From positions 1 through 13,853 of the forward strand of contig SYEN01000258.1 in assembly GCA_005800795.1 (NCBI GenBank): a DNA stretch of 13,853 bases, in the 5' to 3' direction. A model generated the notes under the pieces. That model saw nothing but the letters and a program-made list of their open reading frames with translations. It searched no databases and was not told where the DNA came from. Source of the stretch: Burkholderiales bacterium. Its GTDB lineage: Bacteria > Pseudomonadota > Gammaproteobacteria > Burkholderiales > SG8-41. Each line of letters starts with the position of its first letter. Position 1 is the stretch's first letter. Made by a program: the position numbers and the translations under genes. Of this stretch, positions 1 through 5,716 are shown in pieces.

Positions 1-1546
1 CGGAATCAAGCGCCGATGTCGCCTCATCCAGAATCAAGACCGGCGCATTCTTGAGCAGCGCGCGCGCAATCGCCAGTCTTTGGCGTTGTCCGCCCGACAG
101 TTTGACGCCGTTCTCGCCGACGAGGGTGGCAAAGCCCAGAGGCATCTGACGAATGAATTCAGTGGCATGCGCGGCATCGGCGGCGGCTTGAATTTGCGCC
201 TCACTGGCGCCCTTCATCGCGCCATAGGCAATGTTGGCCGACACCGTGTCGTTGAACAGCACCACGTCCTGACTGACTAGCGCGATGTTTGCACGCAGGC
301 TGGCGAGCCTGAGGCTTGTCAGATCATGGCCGTCGAGCGTGATGCGCCCGGACGTGGGCCGGTAAAAACCCGGCACCAGATTCGCCACCGTGGTTTTGCC
401 CGCACCCGAAGCACCCACCAGCGCCACCGTTTCGCCGGGCTGGATGTGCAGGTTGATGCCGTCAAGCGCGGGCCGCTCCGCGCCGTCATATTGCAAGCGT
501 AAGTTTTCAAACACTAATTCACCACGTGCCCGTTCGATGTGTGAATCGCCAGTGTCGGGCTCGCCCGGTTGGTCTAGCAAGGCAAATACGCTTTCTGCCG
601 CCGCCAACCCGCGCTGCAGCGGCTCGTTCACACTGGTGATGCGTTTTAGCGGCGCGGTCAGCATCAGCATTGCGGTCAGGAACGACACAAAGGTGCCGAC
701 AGTGATCGACGTATCGCGCGTGGCGAAAAAGATGATCGCCGCCAGCGCACAGGCTGCGATGAGTTGCACGAACGGCACGCTCGCTGCGGTGGCGGCGATC
801 TGCTTCATCAAAAAACGCCGCACGCGATTGGCCTCGTGTTCGAAACGCCCGGCCTCATACCCCTGTCCGCCATAGAGCTTGACGACTTTATGGCCCTCGA
901 TGGCCTCCTGAATCACTTGTGTCATTTCGCCCATCGAGTTTTGCACGTCGCGGCTGGTATTGCGCAAGCGTACGCTGGCCAGCCGTACGATCAGCACAAT
1001 CAGCGGCGTCATCAGCAGGGAAAACAGCGTGAGCTTCCAGTTGAGCCAGAACATCCAGGCCAAGAGGCCGATGAACGCCACGCCGTCCTTGAAGATGGCC
1101 ACCAGCACGCTGGTGGCGGCATACGTGACCTGCATCACGTCAAAGGTGAGTTTGGAAATCAGATTGCCCGAAGCCTGTTCGTCGTAATACGGCGTGGGCA
1201 GTTCAAGCAGGCGCGCGAACATCTGCTGGCGCAAATCCATCACCAGCCGGTTGCTCACCCACGCCATGCAATAGGTGGCCGCGTACTCCGCCAGCCCGCG
1301 CACGAGGAACAAGCCGATAATCACCAGCGGCATCCAGCGGATGGCCGCCGCGTCGCGCTCGACAAACACACCATCGAACAGCGGTTTCATCACCGCTGGC
1401 AGCGTGGCCTCGGTCAGCGCGACCAGTATCGTGCCTGCGATGGCGGCTAAAAATATCGAGCGATAGGGCGCGACATAGCGCAACAATCGCAGGTACAACT
1501 CACGGCTGGAAACCGATCGGGCGGGGGTGCGCGGAGATTCATTCAC
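1..1546 (-). CDS. msbA: Lipid A export ABC transporter, permease/ATPase MsbA (3' end cut by window edge)
   Basis: Half-size ABC exporter of the inner membrane; the family flips lipid A-core from the inner to the outer leaflet, powered by ATP. Translating the minus strand from GTG 1546-1544 gives 515 codons to the window edge. Residues about 20-320 are the six-helix exporter domain, with an MsbA-like stretch near residue 235 (EAIEGHKVVKLYGGQ). The ATPase domain follows: Walker A GASGAGKTT with Lys384, signature LSGGQRQR at 483-490, Walker B VLILDEATSALD from 503. The roughly 65-70 C-terminal residues usual for the family, including the H-loop, lie outside. The GTG was chosen because no in-frame ATG precedes it and its first residues (NESPRTPARS) lead straight into the first helix; the nearby ATGs at 1557 and 1542 are out of frame. 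The ribosome site is weak. It lies 77 nt downstream of the nitroreductase gene on the same strand. Family call is firm; MsbA rather than another lipid exporter is very likely. Confidence 0.93.
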   Translation of the reverse strand, partial: MNESPRTPARSVSSRELYLRLLRYVAPYRSIFLAAIAGTILVALTEATLPAVMKPLFDGVFVERDAAAIRWMPLVIIGLFLVRGLAEYAATYCMAWVSNRLVMDLRQQMFARLLELPTPYYDEQASGNLISKLTFDVMQVTYAATSVLVAIFKDGVAFIGLLAWMFWLNWKLTLFSLLMTPLIVLIVRLASVRLRNTSRDVQNSMGEMTQVIQEAIEGHKVVKLYGGQGYEAGRFEHEANRVRRFLMKQIAATAASVPFVQLIAACALAAIIFFATRDTSITVGTFVSFLTAMLMLTAPLKRITSVNEPLQRGLAAAESVFALLDQPGEPDTGDSHIERARGELVFENLRLQYDGAERPALDGINLHIQPGETVALVGASGAGKTTVANLVPGFYRPTSGRITLDGHDLTSLRLASLRANIALVSQDVVLFNDTVSANIAYGAMKGASEAQIQAAADAAHATEFIRQMPLGFATLVGENGVKLSGGQRQRLAIARALLKNAPVLILDEATSALDS

Positions 1547-1623
1547 CGTCGCACCATAGCAAATTTTTGACGTTAATTCAATAACTTAGGTGTAGATGGC
1601 CGTAAGCGAAACCACACTGAAAG

Positions 1624-2190
1624 TTACTCGTACGCCACGCCATAATTATCGCGAAAAGTAAACTCCGCAATGGCCTTGCGCGTGCTTGGTTTCAGATCTT
1701 TCGCGCGCACTTCCTCGATCAAATCCTCGACGCGACCACGATGGCCTGCCACCAAGCCGGCCACCACTTTGGCGTTGGCGGGAACGTTGAATGCCTTGGC
1801 GATCTTGTCGCCATCGAGGCCCGCCATGGCGTGCACGGTGAGGCCCATGGCGTAGCCTTGCACCATCATGTTTTGCATTGCCATGCCCAGGTCGAGCAGA
1901 TAATTTTGTATGCCGTTTTTTTCCGGCTGTTCTTCCGGTACGCCGATGATCGCCATCTTGAGCGGCGCGACCGTCGCCCACTGCTTATTGCCGGCCGACA
2001 GCGCGTCGTCATAGGCGCGCTGCGCTTCGGCGCTGGAGGCAATCAGCACGCGCCACGGCTGGCGGTTGTTCGACGACGGCGCCCAGCGGAAGGCTTCGAG
2101 CAACGTTTCAACCGCCTCGGCTTCCAGCGGTTTGTTGGCGAAATGGCGGTCGCTGCGGCGATCGTGAATGGCGGGGATGAGTTTGCTCAT
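1624..2190 (-). CDS. Nitroreductase-family FMN-dependent oxidoreductase
   Basis: A 188-residue protein of the nitroreductase fold, whose members use FMN and NAD(P)H to reduce nitro groups, quinones or other electron-poor substrates in the cytoplasm. Visible family marks are the N-terminal FMN-contact segment (HDRRSDRHFANKPL, about residues 9-22), the APSSNNRQPWR motif (about 37-47) that holds the flavin phosphate, a mid-protein helix rich in Met (LGMAMQNMMVQGYAMGL) and the C-terminal basic segment. Length is usual for the short single-domain members. ATG at 2190 is the first start and leads directly into the motif; its Shine-Dalgarno is poor. It lies upstream of msbA with a 77 nt gap, so it may share a transcript, but there is no known functional link. 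The physiological substrate cannot be told from sequence. Confidence 0.88.
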   Translation of the reverse strand: MSKLIPAIHDRRSDRHFANKPLEAEAVETLLEAFRWAPSSNNRQPWRVLIASSAEAQRAYDDALSAGNKQWATVAPLKMAIIGVPEEQPEKNGIQNYLLDLGMAMQNMMVQGYAMGLTVHAMAGLDGDKIAKAFNVPANAKVVAGLVAGHRGRVEDLIEEVRAKDLKPSTRKAIAEFTFRDNYGVAYE

Positions 2191-2244
2191 GACGGGGCTT
2201 TCGGGATAAAGGCAGGCGAGTGGAAAAACGGGAGGATACGCGAG

Positions 2245-2259
2245 GCAAATTTAATTTGC
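2245..2259. promoter_or_regulatory. Near-perfect palindrome in the nitroreductase leader
   Basis: GCAAATT-T-AATTTGC is a perfect 15-nt palindrome around a central base, about 55 nt upstream of the nitroreductase start. Such A/T-cored palindromes often serve as operators for dimeric regulators such as MarR or TetR family proteins. That role is inference; no regulator gene is adjacent. Confidence 0.3.
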
Positions 2260-2274
2260 GGACTTTTGTCACAC

Positions 2275-2302
2275 TTGCCATTCAAAACGCCCGCAATATA
2301 CC
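2275..2302 (+). promoter_or_regulatory. Candidate sigma-70 promoter for the small RNA
   Basis: TTGCCA (2275-2280, five of six to TTGACA) is followed after 16 nt by TATACC (2297-2302, four of six to TATAAT). A start about 2309 would put the first transcribed bases at the edge of the 2309-2324 palindrome. It is the best pair I can find upstream of the hairpin/terminator unit, but the -10 is only moderate. Confidence 0.35.
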
Positions 2303-2308
2303 CAAAAA

Positions 2309-2324
2309 TGTGAAGTACTTCACA
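2309..2324. promoter_or_regulatory. 16-bp perfect palindrome, possible operator of the small RNA
   Basis: TGTGAAGTACTTCACA reads identically on both strands with no spacer, so it cannot fold as a normal RNA hairpin and is better explained as a protein-binding site. It overlaps the predicted start site of the small RNA, where a bound dimer would block transcription. The binding protein is unknown. Confidence 0.4.
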
Positions 2325-2399
2325 GACTAATTTCGCATGCAGTGAGACACTTCAATTGCGCAACCGACCCCTCCTCCTCCTTAGTAGGTTGCGTTTCCA

Positions 2400-2431
2400 C
2401 CGCGCTGGGTTTCCCAGCGCGGTTTTCTTTT
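2400..2431 (+). terminator. Intrinsic terminator of the small RNA
   Basis: CCGCGCTGGG (2400-2409), loop TTT (2410-2412), CCCAGCGCGG (2413-2422): a perfect 10-bp GC-rich stem followed by TTTTCTTTT (2423-2431). Read on the minus strand the stem lacks a T-run, so it terminates plus-strand transcription. Confidence 0.88.
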
Positions 2432-2496
2432 GTGGCGCTGTAACCGCTGGTGCGATGTAACTAATTGTTTTAATTGATTATTTTGCAAATCCTGAA

Positions 2497-3465
2497 TTAA
2501 TCCGCTTTCGCCCCGTAAACTTTGATCACCTTCGCCCACTTGGCGATTTCATCCGTCACGAACGCGGCAAACTGTAGGGGCGTCGAAGGCAATGCGTCCA
2601 GGCCCTGCACAGCCAGTTGATCCTTCACTTCAGTCGCGTTAAGCGCTGTGGTGATTTCACGATTCAACCGCGCGATGATTTCCGGCGGCGTGCGCGTGGG
2701 CACAAAAATCCCCTGCCAGATACTCGCTTCAAATCCTGGCAGGCCCGATTCCGCAATCGTTGGCACGCCCGGCGCAGCACTGGAGCGAGTAGCGGTCGAC
2801 AGCCCCAGCCCGCGCACGCGCCCCGCCTGCATGTGGCCGAGCGCAGTGGCGGTGGAGTTAAACGCCACTTGAATCTGCCCGGATATCAAATCAGTGGTGG
2901 CCTGCGCCACGCCCTTGTAGGCGACGTGCGTGAGTTGCACGCCCGCCATCGCCGCAAACAACTCGGTGATCACATGCGCTGAACTGCCACTGCCGCCACT
3001 GGCGTAATTGAGTTTCCCCGGCTGCGATTTGGCCAGCGCAATGAACTCCTTCACCGTTTTCACCGGCAGCGACGGATGCACGATCAGCACCATCGGTGCC
3101 GAGGTGGTGCGCGACACCGGCGCGAAATCGCGTTGCAAATCGTAAGGCAGTTTGGCGAACAGACTCATGTTGATCGCGTGCGTGTTGGTGCCCAGCATCA
3201 GCGTGTAACCATCGGGCGCGGCTCGCGCGGCAAGCTCCGCGCCGATGTTGCCGCCCGCGCCGCCGCGATTGTCGATCACCACCTGCTGGCCGATTTGCGC
3301 GACGAGCTTTTGCGCGAGGATGCGCGACACGATGTCGGCATTGCCGCCGGCGGCATAGGGCACGATAAAACGCAGGGGGCGGTTGGGGTAAGTGCCCTGT
3401 GCCGCCGCTTGTGCCACCGGCAGCGCGCCGAATATCCACACCAGCGCGCAAAAATAGTGTTTCAA
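2497..3465 (-). CDS. Bug-family tripartite tricarboxylate transporter substrate-binding protein
   Basis: A 322-residue periplasmic binding protein of the Bug (TctC-like) family, which captures small carboxylates or related compounds. Residues 1 to about 22 are a signal peptide ending VAQAAAQ. The mature part opens with the family phrase YPNRPLRFIVPYAAGG, followed by DNRGGAGGNIGAELAARAAPDGYTLMLG, the ligand-pocket loop, then FAPVSRTTSAPMVLIVHPSLP and AYKGVAQATTDLISGQIQ, all in the family order. The start is TTG at 3465: an in-frame stop lies four codons upstream and no ATG precedes the signal peptide. No good ribosome site is visible, and the gene begins 17 nt after the GST stop, so translation may be coupled to that gene. 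No TctA or TctB membrane genes lie nearby, which is usual for the many orphan Bug proteins of Betaproteobacteria. Ligand unknown. Confidence 0.92.
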   Translation of the reverse strand: MKHYFCALVWIFGALPVAQAAAQGTYPNRPLRFIVPYAAGGNADIVSRILAQKLVAQIGQQVVIDNRGGAGGNIGAELAARAAPDGYTLMLGTNTHAINMSLFAKLPYDLQRDFAPVSRTTSAPMVLIVHPSLPVKTVKEFIALAKSQPGKLNYASGGSGSSAHVITELFAAMAGVQLTHVAYKGVAQATTDLISGQIQVAFNSTATALGHMQAGRVRGLGLSTATRSSAAPGVPTIAESGLPGFEASIWQGIFVPTRTPPEIIARLNREITTALNATEVKDQLAVQGLDALPSTPLQFAAFVTDEIAKWAKVIKVYGAKAD

Positions 3466-3482
3466 AACAATTACTTACAGCA

Positions 3483-4097
3483 TCATGGCTGAGGTGGCAA
3501 CGTCGCTACAAACGTCGCCCGCGCAAACAGCTTGTCGGCGTAACGCTTCAAGCCCGGATACTTGCCGCGCCAATCGTAGCTCGCGTACGCGCGATCCAGA
3601 TAGCCCAGCGCCATGCCAATACAAATGTCGCCGAGGCTGAACGCACCGCCATGACAAAATTCGTTGGCGCCAATATCCGTTTGCGCCTTGGCGAGGCCAG
3701 CGTCAATTTTCTGCACTTGCTTTTGATACCACGCCGCGCTGGCGTCGCACCCTTCGGCGTACCGCGAGTCATGCGTTAGCGCCACAATGGCGTCGGTAAT
3801 GCCGTCGCCCAGCGCTTCCCACTCACGTACGGCGATGCGCGCATTGAATTCCGCGGGGATCAATGTCGGGCCGCTGCCGATGCCGTCAAAATATTCAACG
3901 ATCACCGACGAATCGATCATGCCCTTGCCGTTATCAAGCACCAGCACCGGCACTTTCGACAGCGGATTGTATTGTGGCACCAATGATCCGGGATCCGCCG
4001 CGCGTGCAGGGGAGAATTCGCAGGTGACGTTTTTTTCCAGCATCGCAATGCGCGCCTTGCGGGCATACGGGCTGCCGAGGGAACCGAGTAATTTCAT
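3483..4097 (-). CDS. Glutathione S-transferase family protein (YibF-like)
   Basis: A 204-residue cytoplasmic GST-fold protein. The N-terminal thioredoxin-like domain (about 1-80) opens MKLLGSLGSPYARKARIAML, close to the YibF type, and carries NPLSKVPVLVLDNG (cis-Pro motif) and MIDSSVIVEYFD, which contacts the glutathione gamma-glutamyl group. The helical domain follows, with the conserved FSLGDICIGMALGYLD (N-capping/hydrophobic staple). A longer frame to 4196 was rejected: ATG at 4097 has AAAGGA 7-8 nt upstream and begins exactly where the fold begins. A -10-like TATACT lies on the minus strand at 4132-4127, without a good -35. The gene is followed by the Bug receptor on the same strand. Glutathione conjugation, isomerisation or reduction are all possible; the substrate is unknown. 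Confidence 0.88.
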   Translation of the reverse strand: MKLLGSLGSPYARKARIAMLEKNVTCEFSPARAADPGSLVPQYNPLSKVPVLVLDNGKGMIDSSVIVEYFDGIGSGPTLIPAEFNARIAVREWEALGDGITDAIVALTHDSRYAEGCDASAAWYQKQVQKIDAGLAKAQTDIGANEFCHGGAFSLGDICIGMALGYLDRAYASYDWRGKYPGLKRYADKLFARATFVATLPPQP

Positions 4098-4143
4098 GGG
4101 ACATCCTTTGGTCGAAGAAGCGCAATAGTATAAGACTCGCCGT

Positions 4144-4392
4144 ATGAAATCCGCCATTGTCCGCACCGTGCCATGGAATTTGTTGATACTGCCCACCGCC
4201 GCGCTGGCGCTGACCTACCCCACTAAGCCGGTACGCATCATCCTGACCTATCTGGGGAGCACCGAATTCGCTGGCCACTGAATCGCAGCCAATCTTTCAC
4301 CGGCGCAGGGCCAGAAAGTGGGGGTCGATCTGCGGCCTGGCTCTGGCGGCAAGATCGGCCACGAACTCGCCGCCGAGGCCGTGCCCGCCTGA
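4144..4392 (+). pseudogene. Broken Bug-family receptor gene, 5' remnant
   Basis: The plus-strand frame from ATG 4144 reads a short hydrophobic leader, then the family opening TYPTKPVRIILTY (residues 24-36), then a degraded pocket region, a TGA stop at 4279-4281, and in the same frame further family sequence: IAANLSPAQGQKVGVDLRPG, SGGKIGHELAAEAVPA, then TGA at 4390-4392. This matches the first third of a Bug receptor (compare DNRGGAGGNIGAELAARAAPDGYT in the intact neighbour) up to just before the expected DGYT. The leader is short and poor, and the usual PY-PPGG loop is spoiled. The frame is kept through the first stop, so point changes plus a large deletion explain the damage. It is divergent from the GST gene, 46 nt apart. 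Confidence 0.8.
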
Positions 4393-4652
4393 TCGAACCC
4401 GGCGCGCTCGTCGTAGTACTCCAACAAGGCCGCCCCGGCCACGCGGCGGTGGACGTGTATGAAACCGAGCCGGTGTTAAACGGCGACCACCCGCTGCTGA
4501 AAATGCCCAACGTGATTTGCACCCCGCGTCTGGGTTATGCGGTGACCAGCACGTTTGAGAATTTGTATGGCGCGGCGATTGATAACCTGCTGGCTTATGC
4601 GGCGGGGGCGCCGGTGAATGTGGTGAATGCCGGGGTGTTGGGGGTGAAATAG
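4383..4652 (+). pseudogene. D-2-hydroxyacid dehydrogenase gene, 3' remnant
   Basis: A second plus-strand frame, shifted from the receptor remnant, reads ARLIEPGALVVVLQQGRPG, HAAVDVYETEPVLNGDHPLL, KMPNVICTPRLGYAVTSTFE, then a C-terminal helix region ending at TAG 4650-4652. This is the C-terminal part of NAD-dependent D-2-hydroxyacid dehydrogenases (phosphoglycerate dehydrogenase-like): the A-[LV]-DV[YF]-x-x-EP element, HPLL, and the TPHxG motif. The conserved catalytic His of TPHxG is Arg here (TPRLG), so even a longer product would be damaged. About 90 codons remain of a usual 310-330; the NAD-binding domain is absent. A GTG at 4449 could in principle start a 67-codon peptide, but nothing suggests it is used. 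The remnant overlaps the end of the receptor remnant, marking a deletion joint near 4380-4392. Confidence 0.78.
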
Positions 4653-4788
4653 GCTGTGTGGTGCCTGAGCAAGCGATGCCGCGAGAGGCCAGATATCGGC
4701 CTGATGTAAGTGTTTGTTTTAATATATATTATTTTCAGCGTTTCATGTTTGACCGGCAGTTACCCTGCCCGGCAAGCTAACCACAATG

Positions 4789-4804
4789 TGGCAAATTTCT
4801 TGCG
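4789..4804 (+). promoter_or_regulatory. Sigma-54 (RpoN) promoter candidate for the PEP-CTERM gene
   Basis: TGGCAAATTTCTTGCG fits the RpoN pattern TGGCAC-N5-TTGC: GG at -24 and GC at -12 with exact spacing, ten conserved bases nearly all kept. A start about 4815 would leave a leader of about 130 nt. RpoN control, with the PrsK/PrsR two-component pair, is known for PEP-CTERM/exosortase genes in Betaproteobacteria, which makes the match more believable. Upstream, 4653-4788 holds no gene; GGCAG-N5-CTGCC (4755-4769) is a small inverted repeat in the zone where an activator could bind, and 4711-4735 is A/T-rich. Confidence 0.6.
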
Positions 4805-4947
4805 AAAACCCGTTGAATTAGTCCATTCGGTCTATTGCAAGGGGGGGAAATCAGCTACCGTTTCCTGACGCAAACCATCACTTCGCCCGGTTATGCGATA
4901 GACGGTCCGGCGTTTTCACCAGCGGCGAAATTTAAAGGAGCAACCAA

Positions 4948-5478
4948 TTGAAAAACTTGAAAACGTATCTGTTGGCATTGCCGCTGTTGCTGGGTTTTTT
5001 GTTGACCGCGCCTGTGCAAGCGGCGGCGATTAACTGGACGCTTAGCGGGGTGACTTTTGACGATGGTGGAACAGCGAGCGGCATTTTTAGCACCGATTCG
5101 GTAACTGGTAGCCTTTTGTCGTGGGACGTTACGACTACGGGAAGCAGCGGGAACCACTACCTCAGCGGAGCTGCTGGGGATGGTCATATAGATTTAGTGA
5201 ATGGGTTTGAGCTTCTTGACACAGATCTTATTTTTGCATTTCCACCCAGTCTTCCAAGTCTTAGATCATATCAATTCCGTTTCGAGTTCTTGAATCCTTT
5301 GAACTTCCCTGGGGGCAACCCAATAGTTGCTGGTATGGAGGGAGGGCGCACTACGCTAAGCGGGATCGCCACGTCAGTATCCGCCGTCCCCGAACCCGAA
5401 ACCTATGCCATGATGCTCGCCGGTTTGGGGCTGCTGGGTTTCGCCGCTCGCCGCAGAAAGCAGGCGCAAGCGGCCTGA
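4948..5478 (+). CDS. PEP-CTERM sorting domain protein, function unknown
   Basis: A 176-residue secreted protein. Residues 1 to about 26 form a signal peptide (MKNLKTYLLALPLLLGFLLT, then APVQAAA). The middle, about 27-146, is a Ser/Thr/Gly-rich beta-type region starting INWTLSGVTFDDGGTASGIF with no catalytic motif I recognise. The C-terminal 30 residues are a full PEP-CTERM signal: VPEPETYA, hydrophobic helix MMLAGLGLLGFAA, then basic RRRK. Such tails are recognised by an exosortase (EpsH type) in the inner membrane and cut, and the proteins often go to the exopolysaccharide matrix. The start is TTG at 4948, with AAAGGAG at 4934-4940, seven nt upstream. No exosortase is in this window, so it must be encoded elsewhere. 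The central third (about 5180-5310) is clearly more A/T-rich than its neighbours. Confidence 0.88.
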   Translation: MKNLKTYLLALPLLLGFLLTAPVQAAAINWTLSGVTFDDGGTASGIFSTDSVTGSLLSWDVTTTGSSGNHYLSGAAGDGHIDLVNGFELLDTDLIFAFPPSLPSLRSYQFRFEFLNPLNFPGGNPIVAGMEGGRTTLSGIATSVSAVPEPETYAMMLAGLGLLGFAARRRKQAQAA

Positions 5479-5500
5479 TAGGTTTTTGCTGTCTTTAAAC

Positions 5501-5529
5501 AAACCCCGCTGCGGCGGGGTTTTGTTTTT
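5501..5529 (+). terminator. Intrinsic terminator after the PEP-CTERM gene
   Basis: AAACCCCGC (5501-5509), loop TGCG, GCGGGGTTT (5514-5522), then a run TTGTTTTT to 5529. The stop codon of the PEP-CTERM gene is 23 nt upstream, and with the sigma-54 site this closes a single-gene transcription unit. Confidence 0.88.
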
Positions 5530-5566
5530 GATCCATACAAGATTCGTGTAAGTGAAAAACTAACCT

Positions 5567-5648
5567 CGTCGTTCCAGCGAAGGCGGGAATCCATAACCCT
5601 GTCTCAGTTGGCGCTGTGTTATGGGTTCCCGCCTTCGCTGGAACGACA
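5567..5648 (+). repeat. REPIN-like inverted repeat element, copy 1
   Basis: Left arm 5569-5597 (TCGTTCCAGCGAAGGCGGGA...) and right arm 5618-5646 (GTTATGGGTTCCCGCCTTCG...) are reverse complements over 29 nt with one mismatch. They enclose a 20-nt spacer that is itself conserved in the other two copies (common core GT-TCA--TGGC-CT-TG). It lies between the PEP-CTERM terminator and the 3' end of the phosphodiesterase gene, where the hairpin could also protect or end the minus-strand message. Confidence 0.85.
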
Positions 5649-5716
5649 GGTAAGATTTTCGACGAATTTTGGGGAAAGCGGACCACAAAAATATCAATAA
5701 AAATAGATGCTTACGT

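Larger units (their letters stand above)
2309..2431 (+). ncRNA. Candidate small RNA with anti-Shine-Dalgarno hairpin loop (Betaproteobacteria toxic small RNA type)
   Basis: A plus-strand unit with no reading frame. Seen directly: a 7-bp stem CGCAACC (2359-2365) / GGTTGCG (2387-2393) enclosing a 21-nt loop that holds CCCCTCCTCCTCCTT (2368-2382). Six nt later a perfect 10-bp terminator stem with a T-run ends the unit at about 2431. The loop repeats the CCUCC of the 16S rRNA 3' end several times, so as RNA it could pair with ribosome-binding sites. Known family: small RNAs with a short stem, a CCUCCUCC-type loop and a terminator were described in Betaproteobacteria as toxic small RNAs; the match in plan is recalled, not searched. 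The 5' end is inferred from the promoter candidate; the core is 2357-2431. The T-run lies only on the plus side, which fixes the direction, and no gene upstream on this strand needs a terminator here. Confidence 0.65.

Noticed and set aside
764..1450. Long plus-strand frame of 228 codons
   Set aside because: It runs antisense to msbA, whose minus-strand frame shows full ABC motifs; the peptide is His/Gln/Arg-rich and unlike any family.
1741..2313. Plus-strand frame of 190 codons
   Set aside because: Antisense of the nitroreductase gene, and it would run into the small-RNA region; no family features.
4098..4196. N-terminal extension of the GST at 3483-4097
   Set aside because: It precedes a good ribosome site and the exact start of the thioredoxin fold, and it overlaps the receptor remnant on the other strand.
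4686..4702. AGGCC-N7-GGCCT as terminator of the dehydrogenase remnant
   Set aside because: Only a 5-bp stem, and the T-rich stretch begins about ten nt later; too weak to call.
5567..5648. Repeat read as an intrinsic terminator
   Set aside because: The long hairpin has no T-run directly after either arm; copies elsewhere with a conserved spacer show it is a dispersed element, though it may still stop or protect messages.
5403..5686. Short minus-strand frames over the repeat at 5567-5648
   Set aside because: They translate the terminator and the repeat element; no protein support.
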